From NCBI RefSeq assembly GCF_003852425.1, contig NZ_QAJN01000012.1, positions 1 to 64,000 of the forward strand: a stretch of DNA of 64,000 nucleotides, given 5' to 3'. A program made the position numbers and the translations under genes. The DNA comes from Paucibacter sp. KBW04. Lineage in GTDB: Bacteria > Pseudomonadota > Gammaproteobacteria > Burkholderiales > Burkholderiaceae_C. The notes under the pieces are model-generated. The model worked only from the letters and a program-made list of their open reading frames with translations. It made no database searches and had not been told where the DNA came from. Below are positions 26,001 through 36,032 of the stretch, in pieces (positions within the stretch are counted from its first letter, which is position 1; every line of letters starts with the position of its first letter).

Positions 26001-26653
26001 GCCTTGGCTCCGATTTGTGTGGCCAGGGCGTCTAGGCCTGCTTGGCGCAGCAAGTTGTTCGTGCGAATCAAGGGCAGGCCGATCAGGGCGGTAGGGTCGT
26101 CCGATTCGATGGCGGACAGCAGGCTGATGCCCAGGCCTTCCGATTTGGCGCTGCCGGCGCAGTCGTAGGGCTGCTCGGCGCGCAAGTAGTTTTCGATTTC
26201 TGCGTCGCTGAGTTCGCGGAACTGCACGCGCACCGGTGCCAGGTCTTGCCGGGCGAAACCGCTGGCGGCGCAGACCACGGCGATGGCGGTTTGAAACACC
26301 ACGGTTTTGCCGCTCATGCGGCGCAGTTGTTCCACTGCGCGTTCATGGCTGCCTGGCTTGCCGATGGACTCGCCGTCCAGGTCTGCAACTTGGTCTGAGC
26401 CGATCACGATGGCCTCGGGGAATTGGCGTGCCACGGCCTGGGCCTTGGCCAGGGCAAGGCGCTGGGACAGTTCGGCCGGGTGTTCGCCAGGCAGGGGGCT
26501 CTCGTCGACATCGGGTGCGCAGACCTCGAAGGGCAGACGCAGGCGCTGCAAGAGTTCGCGGCGGTAGCGGGAGGTGGAGCCCAGGATCAGCGGCCGTGGA
26601 GCCACGGGCTCGGAGGCTTGCTTGGGTGCGGCAAGGTTGGGAGTGTCATGCAT
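25997..26653 (-). CDS. Maf/YceF-family nucleoside triphosphate pyrophosphatase
   Basis: Maf proteins hydrolyse modified or non-canonical NTPs to NMP and pyrophosphate. Visible features are the N-terminal LILGSTSRYRRELLQRL loop, the conserved DVDESPLPGE, and the catalytic region AIVIGSDQVADLDGESIGKPG, whose SDQV form is that of the YceF (7-methyl-GTP) subgroup. The C-terminal CAGSAKSEGLG motif is also conserved. Length from ATG 26653 is 218 residues, slightly long owing to an N-terminal tail. A more upstream ATG at 26713 would add a Pro-rich stretch with no family similarity and reach into the divergent yceD promoter region. It is divergent from yceD. Confidence 0.85.
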   Translation of the reverse strand: MHDTPNLAAPKQASEPVAPRPLILGSTSRYRRELLQRLRLPFEVCAPDVDESPLPGEHPAELSQRLALAKAQAVARQFPEAIVIGSDQVADLDGESIGKPGSHERAVEQLRRMSGKTVVFQTAIAVVCAASGFARQDLAPVRVQFRELSDAEIENYLRAEQPYDCAGSAKSEGLGISLLSAIESDDPTALIGLPLIRTNNLLRQAGLDALATQIGAKA

Positions 26654-26742
26654 GGGGTGATTTTCGCATTGCCGCTGAGGGTCGGGCGCGGGGCAGGGCA
26701 GTGGTGGCTGCATCGCTTTGATGGGGCTCTACACTTGAGGCC

Positions 26743-27303
26743 ATGAAAGAACATGTTTTTCTCCCCCGAAAATTAGACGTTGCGGCCTTCGCCCGCGATG
26801 GCGCCACGCTGGAAGGCGAGTGGCCGGCGATTGAAATGCAGCGTCTGGCCGACTCGGGTGCGCCCGATGCGCCGGCGGCGGGCTGGCCTGCGGTGCAATG
26901 GCGATTGCGTGGTGAGCGGCGTGAGCCGCGCGGCGCCGAGGCCCAGGTCTGGTTGCATCTGGAGGCCAGGGCCAGCGTGCAGCTGACCTGCCAGCGCTGC
27001 CTGCAGCCGGTTCAAGAAGCCTTGGACATCGTGCGCCAGTACCGCTTTGCCCGCAATGAGTCGGAGGCCGCCGAATTGGATGCCGAGAGCGAAGACGATG
27101 TGCTGGTGCTCTCGCGTAGCTTGGATGCGCTGGAGATGGTGGAAGACGAATTGCTATTGTCTTTGCCTCTGGTGCCGCGCCACGAGGTCTGTCCGCAGCC
27201 CCTGGTCGTGCCGGCGGATGATTTGGATGCCGCGGACGAGGCCTTGGAAGAGCGCCCCAATCCCTTTGCTGCACTGGCTGCGCTGAAGAAGGGCAAGCCC
27301 TGA
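26743..27303 (+). CDS. yceD: YceD family protein (DUF177)
   Basis: A 186-residue acidic protein with the DUF177 signature: a pair of cysteines in LTCQRCLQPVQEALD (about residues 80-95), the acidic stretch EDDVLVLSRSLDALEMVEDELLLSLPLVPRH, and a closing NPFAALAALKKGKP motif. In many proteobacteria yceD is the first gene of a unit with rpmF, and YceD is linked to 23S rRNA processing/ribosome assembly. Here rpmF follows after 409 bp with its own strong promoter in the gap. A TACACT hexamer ends 7 bp before the ATG. Confidence 0.85.
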   Translation: MKEHVFLPRKLDVAAFARDGATLEGEWPAIEMQRLADSGAPDAPAAGWPAVQWRLRGERREPRGAEAQVWLHLEARASVQLTCQRCLQPVQEALDIVRQYRFARNESEAAELDAESEDDVLVLSRSLDALEMVEDELLLSLPLVPRHEVCPQPLVVPADDLDAADEALEERPNPFAALAALKKGKP

Positions 27304-27363
27304 AACGGCTCGCTGGTGGGCTGGCTAGGCCTGCTTGAGTTGGGTTGGCTTGAGGGGATGGCA

Positions 27364-27392
27364 TTGATGGTGCAAAAACACCGTGCTACAAT
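27364..27392 (+). promoter_or_regulatory. Strong sigma-70 promoter for rpmF-plsX-fab genes
   Basis: TTGATG (-35, 27364-27369), a 17-bp spacer, and TACAAT (-10, 27387-27392) with an extended TG two bases before it. The start point would be near 27399, leaving a leader of about 314 nt before rpmF. Confidence 0.75.
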
Positions 27393-27398
27393 CGCGGG

Positions 27399-27712
27399 CT
27401 TTCCCCGGTTCGATAATCAAAGTTTGTTGGCGGTGCGGTAAATCAGGTGAGTGGCCGATGGTCACTGGCGTGAGATCCAGGCAAGGCGCGGAGCCCCGGT
27501 TTTTCCAGGTTTCGAGGTCTGCGGCACAGGCGACGGCTGGCGCAGCAGTGCGCTGAGGATCGTGCACAGCGTCAAGCAGTGTCCGGGGTGTGTCTGGGTT
27601 TTTGTGTTTGGCACGGGCTTTGAGTCTTGGTGGCCAAGCAAGCCAATTCGGCGAAGCACCAGTCTCGATCACCGGATTTAAGTCGGCCCTAGTCGGCCAT
27701 TAGGAGAATTTC
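27399..27712 (+). other. Long untranslated leader of rpmF
   Basis: No coding frame with family character lies between the promoter and rpmF. The stretch is GC-rich, with short self-complementary segments and an AGTCGGCC direct repeat just before the ribosome site (TAGGAGAATTTC then ATG). No known riboswitch class was recognised. Confidence 0.45.
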
Positions 27713-27895
27713 ATGGCTGTTCAGCAAAACAAGAAGTCGCCTTCCAAGCGCGGCATGCACCGTTCGCACAATGCTCTGGTGACCCCGGGCACCGCAATCG
27801 AGCCCACCACCGGTGAAGTGCATCTGCGCCACCACATCAGCCCCACCGGCTTCTACCGTGGCCGCAAGGTCCTGAAGACCAAGGCTGACGCTTAA
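27713..27895 (+). CDS. rpmF: 50S ribosomal protein L32
   Basis: A 60-residue basic protein starting [20 protein letters not shown], the invariant start of bacterial L32, with [12 protein letters not shown] in the middle. The four-cysteine zinc ribbon found in some L32 proteins is absent: only non-Cys residues occupy those places, as in many zinc-free L32 forms. It is a component of the large ribosomal subunit. A clear ribosome site (AGGAG) precedes the ATG. plsX follows after a terminator-like hairpin. Confidence 0.95.
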   Translation: MAVQQNKKSPSKRGMHRSHNALVTPGTAIEPTTGEVHLRHHISPTGFYRGRKVLKTKADA

Positions 27896-27975
27896 ATAGA
27901 TCGGCTGTGGCCCTTCGCGAGGTCTTGTGATCTCGCTGAGCCAGGGTCTTGCTATCTTGCTCGTCTTTACAATTT

Positions 27976-28009
27976 CCCGGCCTGTACTTTGTTGCAGTGC
28001 CGGGTTTTT
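27976..28009 (+). terminator. Terminator/attenuator between rpmF and plsX
   Basis: CCCGGC-CTG pairs with CAG-T-GCCGGG (one bulge), followed by TTTTT at 28005-28009. The position allows high L32 expression with reduced read-through into the fatty-acid genes. Confidence 0.65.
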
Positions 28010-28112
28010 GTGTTTCTGATGGGGCTTGTTTGCGGCGTGGCGGCCTGTGTTGTCATGTTCATGCGTTCTCATCTCCCTCGTCTTCTTGCTCGGGCCAACC
28101 GGCATTGATCTG

Positions 28113-29321
28113 ATGTCCTCTGTCCTCACCAGCTCCTCTTCTGCGCCCGCGCAGCTCGCGTCTCAAGCCCAGGGCTCGCCAGCGGCTGCCGTTCAGCCCT
28201 TGAGCGTAGTTCGTCTGGCAGTGGACTGCATGGGTGGCGATCACGGGCCTTCCGTCACGCTGCCGGCCTGTCAGGCCTTTCTTGCTGCGCATCCCCAGGC
28301 AGAGTTGCTGCTGGTGGGCCTGCCCGAGGCCTTGGCGCCTGCAGCCAACTGGCCCCGTTGCACCATCGTTGCTGCCTCCGAAGTGGTCGCCATGGATGAT
28401 CCGGTCGAAGTGGCCCTGCGCCGCAAGAAGGACTCGTCCATGCGGGTCGCCATCAACCAGCTGAAGGCGCAGGGCGAGCAGGCACCCAAGGCCGACGCCT
28501 GTGTGTCGGCCGGCAATACCGGTGCCCTGATGGCGGTGTCGCGCTATCTGCTCAAGACCTTGGACGGTATTGACCGCCCGGCCATCGCCTCGGTCATGCC
28601 GACTCAGCTGGGTGGCTACACCACCATGCTGGATCTGGGCGCCAATGTGGACTGCACCGCCGAGCACTTGCTGCAGTTCGCGGTGATGGGCAGCGCCCTG
28701 GTCGCGGCGGTGGATGGCAAGGAGGAGCCCAAGGTCGGCTTGCTCAATATTGGCGAGGAAGTGATCAAGGGTAGCGAGGTCATCAAGCGCGCCGGCGAGT
28801 TGCTGCGCCAGGCCGATGCCGCCGGTCAGCTGAACTTTTTTGGCAATGTCGAAGGCAATGACATCTTCAAGGGCACGGTCGATTTGGTCGTCTGCGACGG
28901 CTTTGTGGGCAATGTCGCATTGAAGACGGCCGAGGGTTTGGCGGGCATGATTGGCGCCATCCTACGTGAGGAATTTAGCCGCAATTGGCTGACGAAGGCG
29001 GCGGCAGTGCTGGCTTTGGCGGTTTTGAAGCGCATCAAAGGGCGGGTGGATCACCGTCGATTCAACGGTGCGGCCTTGCTCGGATTGCGGGGTTTGGTCT
29101 TCAAGAGCCACGGTTCTGCCGACGCCTTCGCTTTCGAGAATGCCCTGAACCGGGCTTATGATGCGGCCCGCAACCGGTTGTTGGACCGGGTTCACGACCG
29201 CATCATCGCGACCTTGCAGACCATGCCCTCGGCGGCCGACGCTGGCACCGAGGCAGGTAAGCAGGTGAATGAGGCGGGCGCTTCAGGAGACAAGGCGACC
29301 TCGGTCGTCCATGCTGCATGA
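28113..29321 (+). CDS. plsX: Phosphate acyltransferase PlsX
   Basis: PlsX converts acyl-ACP to acyl-phosphate, the first step of phospholipid synthesis through PlsY. Family marks are [20 protein letters not shown], the ARRKKDSS-like basic loop ([14 protein letters not shown]), and [16 protein letters not shown]. The frame from ATG 28113 adds about 30 Ser/Ala-rich residues before the conserved start; the frame is open further upstream but without a better start. The C-terminus has an extra 25-residue Ala/Gly-rich tail. Its last four bases overlap the fabH ATG. Confidence 0.9.
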   Translation: MSSVLTSSSSAPAQLASQAQGSPAAAVQPLSVVRLAVDCMGGDHGPSVTLPACQAFLAAHPQAELLLVGLPEALAPAANWPRCTIVAASEVVAMDDPVEVALRRKKDSSMRVAINQLKAQGEQAPKADACVSAGNTGALMAVSRYLLKTLDGIDRPAIASVMPTQLGGYTTMLDLGANVDCTAEHLLQFAVMGSALVAAVDGKEEPKVGLLNIGEEVIKGSEVIKRAGELLRQADAAGQLNFFGNVEGNDIFKGTVDLVVCDGFVGNVALKTAEGLAGMIGAILREEFSRNWLTKAAAVLALAVLKRIKGRVDHRRFNGAALLGLRGLVFKSHGSADAFAFENALNRAYDAARNRLLDRVHDRIIATLQTMPSAADAGTEAGKQVNEAGASGDKATSVVHAA

Positions 29322-30355
29322 CCACATCCGATCAGAATTCTTCTCAGCCTTCTTCCCCATCCTCGCTGACTCCCGCCGCTCCGCTTTACTCCCGCATCAT
29401 TGGCACTGGCAGCTTTTTGCCGCCCAAGCGCCTGAGCAATGTCGAGTTGGCCGCACAACTCGCGGCCGATGGGGTCGAGACCTCGGATGAATGGATCATC
29501 GAGCGCACCGGCATCCGCGCCCGCCACTTCGCCGAGGCCGGCACCACCGCCAGCGATCTGGCCTTGCCCGCCGCCCGTGCGGCGATCGAAGCGGCCGGTA
29601 TCGAGGCCAGCGAGATCGACCTGATCATCGTCGCGACCTCGACGCCCGACATGATCTTCCCTTCCACCGCCTGCCTTTTGCAGCACAAGCTGGGCATTGC
29701 CGGCGGCGCCGCTTTTGATGTGCAGGCCGTGTGCTCAGGCTTTGTTTATGCCTTGACCGTGGCCGATGCCATGATCCGCACCGGCTCGGCCCGCAAGGCC
29801 TTGGTCGTCGGCGCGGAAGTGTTCTCGCGCATTTTGGATTTCAAGGACCGCACCACCTGCGTGCTGTTCGGTGACGGCGCGGGTGCGGTGGTGCTGAGCG
29901 CCAGCGAGACGCCGGGCATCTTGGCCACCGAGCTGCATGCCGATGGCCGCCACTCGGGCATTCTGTGTGTGCCCGGCTCGGTCTCGGGTGGCCAGGTCAC
30001 CGGTGATCCCCTGCTCAAGATGGACGGCCAGGCCGTCTTCAAGCTGGCCGTGGGGGTGCTGGAGAAAGTGGCCCGCTCGGTGCTGGACAAGGCCGGTCGC
30101 AGCGAGGCCGATATCGATTGGCTGATCCCGCATCAGGCCAATATTCGCATCATGCACGGCACGGCCAAGAAGCTGAAGCTGCCGCTGGAAAAACTGATCG
30201 TGACCGTCGATCAACACGGCAATACCTCGGCGGCCTCTATCCCCCTGGCCTTGGATGCGGCGGTGCGCGATGGTCGCATCAAGCCCGGTGATACCGTCAT
30301 GCTCGAAGGCGTGGGCGGCGGTTTCACCTGGGGCGCTGTGCTGCTGGATCTCTGA
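29318..30355 (+). CDS. fabH: Beta-ketoacyl-ACP synthase III
   Basis: FabH condenses acetyl-CoA with malonyl-ACP to start fatty acid synthesis. The catalytic triad is visible: Cys139 in [11 protein letters not shown], His in [11 protein letters not shown], and Asn in [13 protein letters not shown]. The 345-residue length includes a roughly 20-residue Ser/Pro-rich N-terminal extension before [18 protein letters not shown]. Translation is coupled to plsX by a 4-bp overlap, and fabD follows 45 bp downstream. Confidence 0.93.
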   Translation: MTTSDQNSSQPSSPSSLTPAAPLYSRIIGTGSFLPPKRLSNVELAAQLAADGVETSDEWIIERTGIRARHFAEAGTTASDLALPAARAAIEAAGIEASEIDLIIVATSTPDMIFPSTACLLQHKLGIAGGAAFDVQAVCSGFVYALTVADAMIRTGSARKALVVGAEVFSRILDFKDRTTCVLFGDGAGAVVLSASETPGILATELHADGRHSGILCVPGSVSGGQVTGDPLLKMDGQAVFKLAVGVLEKVARSVLDKAGRSEADIDWLIPHQANIRIMHGTAKKLKLPLEKLIVTVDQHGNTSAASIPLALDAAVRDGRIKPGDTVMLEGVGGGFTWGAVLLDL

Positions 30356-30400
30356 TCTGCACTCAGGCCGAGACGAATAGACAAGAGAAGCAAGCAAGCT

Positions 30401-31354
30401 ATGAGTACCCCCATTAGTAAACGTTTCGCATTTGTTTTCCCTGGTCAGGGCTCACAAGCCGTTGGCATGCTGGACGCCTGGGGCGATCACCCCGAGGTGC
30501 TGCGCACCCTGGCCGAGGCGTCTGAGGCCCTGGGCGAAGACATGGCCGCCCTGATCAAGGCCGGCCCCAAGGAACAGCTGGACCTGACCACCAATACCCA
30601 GCCCGTCATGCTGACGGCCGGCATCGCCTGCTACCGCGCCTGGGTCGCCGAAACCGGCCTGGTGCCTGCCGCTGCGGCCGGTCACTCGCTGGGCGAGTAC
30701 ACCGCCTTGGTGGCCGCCGGCGCTCTGACCCTGGCGCAAGCCTTGCCCCTGGTGCGCTTCCGCGCCCAAGCGATGCAAGAAGCCGTGCCGGTGGGCGTGG
30801 GCGCCATGGCCGCCATTCTGGGCCTGGACTCCCAAGCCGTGCGCGAGGGCTGCGTCGCGGCGGCCAGCGCTTCTGGCGAGGCCGTGGAGGCGGTCAACTT
30901 CAATGACCCCAAGCAAACCGTCATCGCGGGCAGCAAAGCCGGTGTGGACAAGGCTTGTGAGTTGCTGAAGGCCGCAGGCGCCAAGCGCGCGCTGCTCCTG
31001 CCCGTGTCGGCACCTTTCCATTCCAGCCTGATGAAGCCGGCCGCCGAGCGTTTGCAAGAGCGCCTGGCTGCGACCGAGTTCGCGCCCTTGCAATTCCCGG
31101 TCATCAACAATATCGACGTGGCCGCGGTCGGTGATGCCGCCGCTCTGCGTGACGCCTTGTATCGCCAGGCTTTCGGCCCGGTGCGTTGGGTGGAGGTGGT
31201 GCAGGCGCTGAAGGCCCTGGGCCTCAGCCACATCATCGAATGCGGCCCCGGCAAGGTGCTGGCCGGCATGGCCAAGCGCATCGACGGCGAGATCGTCAGC
31301 GCGACTATTTTTGACCCTGCCAGCCTGGCCGAAGCGCGCGCCCTGTTGGCTTGA
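30401..31354 (+). CDS. fabD: Malonyl-CoA:ACP transacylase
   Basis: A 317-residue enzyme that loads malonyl groups onto ACP. The N-terminal FVFPGQGSQAVGML loop, the nucleophile elbow GHSLGEYTALV with Ser96, and the later VSAPFHSSLM His region are all present. Length and motif spacing are typical. It lies between fabH and fabG, the standard order in gamma- and betaproteobacteria. Confidence 0.94.
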   Translation: MSTPISKRFAFVFPGQGSQAVGMLDAWGDHPEVLRTLAEASEALGEDMAALIKAGPKEQLDLTTNTQPVMLTAGIACYRAWVAETGLVPAAAAGHSLGEYTALVAAGALTLAQALPLVRFRAQAMQEAVPVGVGAMAAILGLDSQAVREGCVAAASASGEAVEAVNFNDPKQTVIAGSKAGVDKACELLKAAGAKRALLLPVSAPFHSSLMKPAAERLQERLAATEFAPLQFPVINNIDVAAVGDAAALRDALYRQAFGPVRWVEVVQALKALGLSHIIECGPGKVLAGMAKRIDGEIVSATIFDPASLAEARALLA

Positions 31355-31374
31355 TAGACAAGCAGAAGACAAGC

Positions 31375-32124
31375 ATGAGTGACAACACAGAATTCAAGGG
31401 CCAGATCGCTCTGGTCACCGGCGCCAGCCGTGGCATTGGCCGCTCCATCGCCCTGAGTCTGGCCGAGCAAGGCCTCGTTGTGATCGGCACGGCCACGACC
31501 GAATCCGGCGCCGCTGCCATCACAGAAGCCCTGAGCCCTCTGGGTGGCCGAGGCATCGCCCTGAATGTGAATGATGCGGCGGCGGTCGAAGCGGCTGTGG
31601 ATGGCATCGTCAAGGCTCATGGCGGCCTGCAGGTGCTCGTCAACAACGCCGGCATCACCCGCGACACGCTGTCCATGCGCATGAAGGACGAGGACTGGGA
31701 TGCGGTGATGGACACCAATCTCAAGGCCGTCTTCCGCATGAGCCGTGCCGTGATGCGGACCATGATGAAGCAGCGCTACGGCCGCATCATCAACATCACT
31801 TCGGTGGTGGGCGCCTCCGGCAACCCCGGTCAAGCCAATTACGCAGCGGCCAAGGCCGGCGTGGCGGGCATGACGCGCTCACTGGCGCGTGAACTGGGCA
31901 GCCGCGGCATCACCGTCAACTGCGTGGCCCCTGGCTTTATCGCCACCGATATGACCGAGGTCTTGCCCGAGGCGCAAAAAGCCGCCTTGCTGGCGCAGAT
32001 CCCGGTGGGTCGTTTGGGTGAGGCGCGGGAAATTGCCGATGCCGTCGCCTTCCTGGCTTCGCCCAAGGCCGCCTACATTACGGGCAGTGAGCTGCACGTC
32101 AACGGCGGCATGTTTATGAATTGA
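31375..32124 (+). CDS. fabG: 3-oxoacyl-ACP reductase
   Basis: A 249-residue classical SDR with TGASRGIGRSIA as the NADP loop, NNAGITRD, the catalytic Ser in INITSVVG, and YAAAKAG with the catalytic Tyr/Lys. It reduces 3-ketoacyl-ACP. The ATG at 31375 (MSDNTEFKGQ) is preferred over an in-frame TTG at 31351 that would overlap fabD. Confidence 0.94.
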   Translation: MSDNTEFKGQIALVTGASRGIGRSIALSLAEQGLVVIGTATTESGAAAITEALSPLGGRGIALNVNDAAAVEAAVDGIVKAHGGLQVLVNNAGITRDTLSMRMKDEDWDAVMDTNLKAVFRMSRAVMRTMMKQRYGRIINITSVVGASGNPGQANYAAAKAGVAGMTRSLARELGSRGITVNCVAPGFIATDMTEVLPEAQKAALLAQIPVGRLGEAREIADAVAFLASPKAAYITGSELHVNGGMFMN

Positions 32125-32191
32125 TTTGAGGTACTGGCATTCCGCCAGTACCCACCGGATTTGCCCGGCCGGTGAAGCGCCTCCAGTGTGA

Positions 32192-32512
<321 letters not shown>

Positions 32513-32555
32513 GCTTCCAAGCTCCGGCAATTCGATTAACTGATCCCCGCACCGC

Positions 32556-33800
32556 ATGAGCCGTCGTCGCGTCGTCGTCACTGGTCTTGGTCTGATCAGC
32601 CCCGTGGGTAACACGGTGGCTGAGGGCTGGGCCAATATCTTGGCCGGTCAGTCCGGCATTGACCGCATCACTCGATTTGATGCTTCTGCCTTCTCCTGCC
32701 AGTTCGCTGGTGAGGTGAAGGGCTTCGATGTTGCCGACTACATGTCCAGCAAAGAAGCACGGACCATGGATCGCTTCATCCATTACGGATTGGCAGCGTC
32801 CATTCAAGCGGTGCAGGACGCCGGTCTGCCGACCGGAGATCAGTTGAGCGAAGAGCAAGCCGAGCGCATCGGCGTGCTGGTGGGTTCGGGCATTGGCGGC
32901 TTGCCGCTGATCGAAGAAACCCATGCAGAGTACGTCGCGCGCGGCCCGCGTCGGATTTCGCCTTTTTTTGTGCCGGCCTCGATCATCAATATGATCTCGG
33001 GCCATGTCTCGATCAAGTACGGATTCCAAGGTCCGAACCTGGCCATCGTGACGGCCTGCACCACTGGCCTGCACGCCATTGGTGAAGCAGGGCGGCTGAT
33101 TGAATACGGCGATGCCGACGTGATGATTGCAGGTGGCGCGGAATCGACCGTGTCGCCCTTGGGTATCGGAGGCTTTGCCTCGGCGCGGGCTCTGTCCACG
33201 CGCAACGAAGACCCCAAGACCGCATCCCGTCCCTGGGACAAAGACCGTGACGGTTTTGTCTTGGGCGAGGGGGGCGGTGTGCTGGTGCTCGAAGAGTACG
33301 AACACGCCAAAAAGCGTGGTGCCAAGATTTATGCCGAGCTCTCGGGCTTTGGCATGGGTGCCGACGCCTATCACATGACCGCGCCCAGCGTGGACGGTCC
33401 CAAGCGTTCCATGAAGGCGGCCTTGCGCAATGCCGGCCTGAACGCCGACCAAATCAATTACATGAACGCACACGGCACCTCGACGCCGCTGGGCGATCTG
33501 AACGAAACCAATGCCATCAAGCTGGCATTTGGGGATCACGCCAAGAATCTGGTGATCAGTTCCACCAAGTCCATGACCGGGCATTTGCTCGGTGGTGCCG
33601 GTGGTATCGAATCCGTGTTCACCGTTTTGGCGGTGCACAACCAGGTGGCGCCGCCCACCATCAATATCTTCAACCAAGATCCCGAGTGCGATCTGGACTA
33701 CTGCGCCAACGAAGCGCGGCCCATGAAGATTGAGTACGCCGCCAAGAACAACTTTGGTTTCGGCGGCACCAACGGGACGCTGATCTTCAAGAAGATCTAA
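32556..33800 (+). CDS. fabF: Beta-ketoacyl-ACP synthase II
   Basis: FabF elongates acyl chains and produces cis-vaccenoyl-ACP. The catalytic residues are Cys168 ([13 protein letters not shown]), His in [15 protein letters not shown], and His in [22 protein letters not shown] closes the protein. At 414 residues it is normal. A terminator stands 69 bp past the stop, ending the fab cluster. Confidence 0.95.
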   Translation: MSRRRVVVTGLGLISPVGNTVAEGWANILAGQSGIDRITRFDASAFSCQFAGEVKGFDVADYMSSKEARTMDRFIHYGLAASIQAVQDAGLPTGDQLSEEQAERIGVLVGSGIGGLPLIEETHAEYVARGPRRISPFFVPASIINMISGHVSIKYGFQGPNLAIVTACTTGLHAIGEAGRLIEYGDADVMIAGGAESTVSPLGIGGFASARALSTRNEDPKTASRPWDKDRDGFVLGEGGGVLVLEEYEHAKKRGAKIYAELSGFGMGADAYHMTAPSVDGPKRSMKAALRNAGLNADQINYMNAHGTSTPLGDLNETNAIKLAFGDHAKNLVISSTKSMTGHLLGGAGGIESVFTVLAVHNQVAPPTINIFNQDPECDLDYCANEARPMKIEYAAKNNFGFGGTNGTLIFKKI

Positions 33801-33868
33801 AAGGCGCGATGCCATGGGAGACCAGCCTTTTGCCTTGATGCAAGAAGTCATGTCTCCCTCGTCTCAAG

Positions 33869-33893
33869 AAACAGGCCTGCGGGCCTGTTTTGC
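33869..33893 (+). terminator. Intrinsic terminator after fabF
   Basis: ACAGGCC pairs with GGCCTGT across a TGCG loop, followed by TTT. It ends ten bases before the next start codon. Confidence 0.75.
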
Positions 33894-33902
33894 ATTCTGG
33901 CC

Positions 33903-34355
33903 ATGAACTCGCGCCACGCACCGGCCCTCCGGGTGGATGTCTTGCCGCAGCGGCAGCTGCAGGCCTTGATCGCTGCGCTGGCCGTCCTGGCTGCGGCCGC
34001 GGCCTGCATGGCTTGCATCGCGCATTTCCCCTGGGCCTGGCCTTCGCTCTTGCTTCTGCCCTTGGTGGCCTGGCTGGGCTGGCGTGGTGCTGGCTTTGCC
34101 CCTTGCCGTCTGCAATGGGACGGCGAGTGTTGGCGCTATGCCTCAACCTTGGAGCAGGAGGCCACGATGCCGGTACAGCTTCAGCCCGTGATGGATCTGG
34201 GCGATTGGCTTTTGCTGCGTGTGCGGCGTCAGCAGCTGGGGTTCTGGTCGGGCCCTGCGTACCTGCCTTTGAGCCGAGGCGCGATCGGCTCGCAATGGAC
34301 AGCGCTGCGCGCCACGCTTTACTCGGCCAAGCTCCGCGAGCCAAGCAGTCCATGA
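33903..34355 (+). CDS. Small two-TM membrane protein, YgfX-like layout
   Basis: A 150-residue protein with two adjacent hydrophobic helices (ALIAALAVLAAAAACMACIA and WPSLLLLPLVAWLGW) joined by a very short turn, then a soluble beta-rich domain beginning CRLQWDGECWRYAS and including DLGDWLLLRVRR. This is the layout of YgfX/CptA-like inner-membrane proteins, but similarity is too low to be sure. It lies just behind the fabF terminator, in the place where sigma-E genes usually begin in related genomes. No promoter of its own was recognised. Treated as a hypothetical membrane protein. Confidence 0.65.
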   Translation: MNSRHAPALRVDVLPQRQLQALIAALAVLAAAAACMACIAHFPWAWPSLLLLPLVAWLGWRGAGFAPCRLQWDGECWRYASTLEQEATMPVQLQPVMDLGDWLLLRVRRQQLGFWSGPAYLPLSRGAIGSQWTALRATLYSAKLREPSSP

Positions 34356-34514
34356 CTTTCGCAAGCTCTGCAGGACCATGCCAATATAGTTTGCACGCTT
34401 GTTGCTATGCGTAAATTGAGCTTGAATCCCGGGGCCTCGGCCCCAAAATCCCGAGCACTCGGTGCTGCGTTGCGGCCCTTTTTCCTGAACCCTTTGTGAG
34501 CACTTGAATCGACC

Positions 34515-36002
34515 ATGCCTTCAACGTCCGTCACTTCCCAGTCCTCCCGAACTCTTGCCATCGTGCGCAAGCCTGGTTTCTCTCGCATTCTTCTTTCGGC
34601 GGCGGTGCTGTCTCTGAGCTTGAGCCTTGCGCCCACGGTGGCCGCAGCGCAGGCACGGGATCTGCCGGACTTCACCGAGTTGGTGGAAAAGGTCGGCCCG
34701 GCCGTCGTCAATATCCGCACCTCTGAGCGCGCCAAGCTAGCTACCAACGGCGGACCCGAAATGGACGAGCAGATGCAGGAGTTTCTGCGTCGCTTCGGCA
34801 TTCCCCTGCCAGGCCAGCGCCGGGGCGCTCCGCGGGGAGGGGAGGACGATGCGCCGCAGCGCCGTGGCATCGGCTCGGGCTTTGTGTTGAGCGCCGACGG
34901 CTATGTGATGACCAATGCCCATGTGGTGAACGGTGCGGACGAAGTCTTCGTCACCCTGACCGACAAGCGCGAGTTCAAGGCCAAGCTGATTGGCTCCGAT
35001 GTGCGCACCGATGTGGCCGTGCTGAAAATCGAGGCCAGCGGCCTACCTTCGGTGAAGATCGGCGATGTGGGCCGACTCAAGGTGGGCGAGTGGGTGATGG
35101 CCATTGGCTCGCCCTTTGGCTTTGACAATAGCGTCACCGCCGGCATCGTCAGCGCCAAGGCGCGCGATACCGGCGACTTCTTGCCCTTCATCCAAACCGA
35201 TGTGGCCATCAACCCCGGCAACTCCGGCGGCCCGCTCTTGAATATGCGCGGCGAGGTGGTGGGCATCAACTCGCAGATCTACAGCCAGTCCGGTGGCTTT
35301 ATGGGCATCTCTTTTGCGATCCCCATCGATGAGGCCATCCGTGTGTCTGACCAACTGCGCGCCAGCGGCAAGGTGGTGCGCGGCTTCATCGGCGTGGCCC
35401 CCGATGATTTGAGCAAGGAAGTGGCCGAGTCCATCGGCCTGGGCAAGCCCACCGGCGCGGTGATCCGTAGCGTGACGGCGGGTGGCGCGGCAGACAAGGC
35501 TGGCATCGAGGGCGGTGACTTGATCACCAAGTTCGACGGCAAGACCATTGAGAAGGCCAGCGATCTGCGCCGTGTGGTGGCGGGTCTCAAGCCCGGTGCC
35601 AAGAGCACCGTGCAGGTTTATCGACGTGGCGCTTACAAAGACCTCAGCATCACCATCGCCGAGATGCCTAGCGACAAGCAGGCGCGTGCCGGTAGCGAGC
35701 CCGATACCAAGGCAGCGCCCAGCTCGGCGGCGGCCCTGGGTCTGCAAATCTCCGAGATCCCCGAACCGCAGAAGAAGGAGCTGAAGCTGCGCGCCGGCGT
35801 GCGCGTGGACGCTGCCAATGGGGTGGCCGCGCGTGCCGGCCTGCGCGAAGGCGATCTGATCTTGTCGGTGGATAACGTTGAGGTCACCAGCGTCAAGCAG
35901 TTCCAGGCGCAGCTGGCCAAGCTGGAGAAGGCCAAGGTGATCAACCTGGTGGTGCGCCGTGACGACGTGGTCAGTTTCGTCTTGCTGCGGCCTGCGCACT
36001 GA
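34515..36002 (+). CDS. mucD: DegP/HtrA-family periplasmic serine protease MucD
   Basis: A 495-residue protease with a signal segment at about residues 20-45 (RILLSAAVLSLSLSLAPTVAAAQA), the trypsin-like triad His136 (MTNAHVVNG), Asp166 (TDVAVLKIE) and Ser237 (NPGNSGGPLLN), and two PDZ domains (about residues 280-375 and 410-490). It degrades or refolds damaged envelope proteins and in relatives dampens the sigma-E response. Its usual upstream partners rpoE, rseA and rseB are not present here. A terminator follows 31 bp after the stop. Confidence 0.92.
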   Translation: MPSTSVTSQSSRTLAIVRKPGFSRILLSAAVLSLSLSLAPTVAAAQARDLPDFTELVEKVGPAVVNIRTSERAKLATNGGPEMDEQMQEFLRRFGIPLPGQRRGAPRGGEDDAPQRRGIGSGFVLSADGYVMTNAHVVNGADEVFVTLTDKREFKAKLIGSDVRTDVAVLKIEASGLPSVKIGDVGRLKVGEWVMAIGSPFGFDNSVTAGIVSAKARDTGDFLPFIQTDVAINPGNSGGPLLNMRGEVVGINSQIYSQSGGFMGISFAIPIDEAIRVSDQLRASGKVVRGFIGVAPDDLSKEVAESIGLGKPTGAVIRSVTAGGAADKAGIEGGDLITKFDGKTIEKASDLRRVVAGLKPGAKSTVQVYRRGAYKDLSITIAEMPSDKQARAGSEPDTKAAPSSAAALGLQISEIPEPQKKELKLRAGVRVDAANGVAARAGLREGDLILSVDNVEVTSVKQFQAQLAKLEKAKVINLVVRRDDVVSFVLLRPAH

Positions 36003-36032
36003 GCTCGCTTGCTGCCCTGAAAGCGGAGTCCG

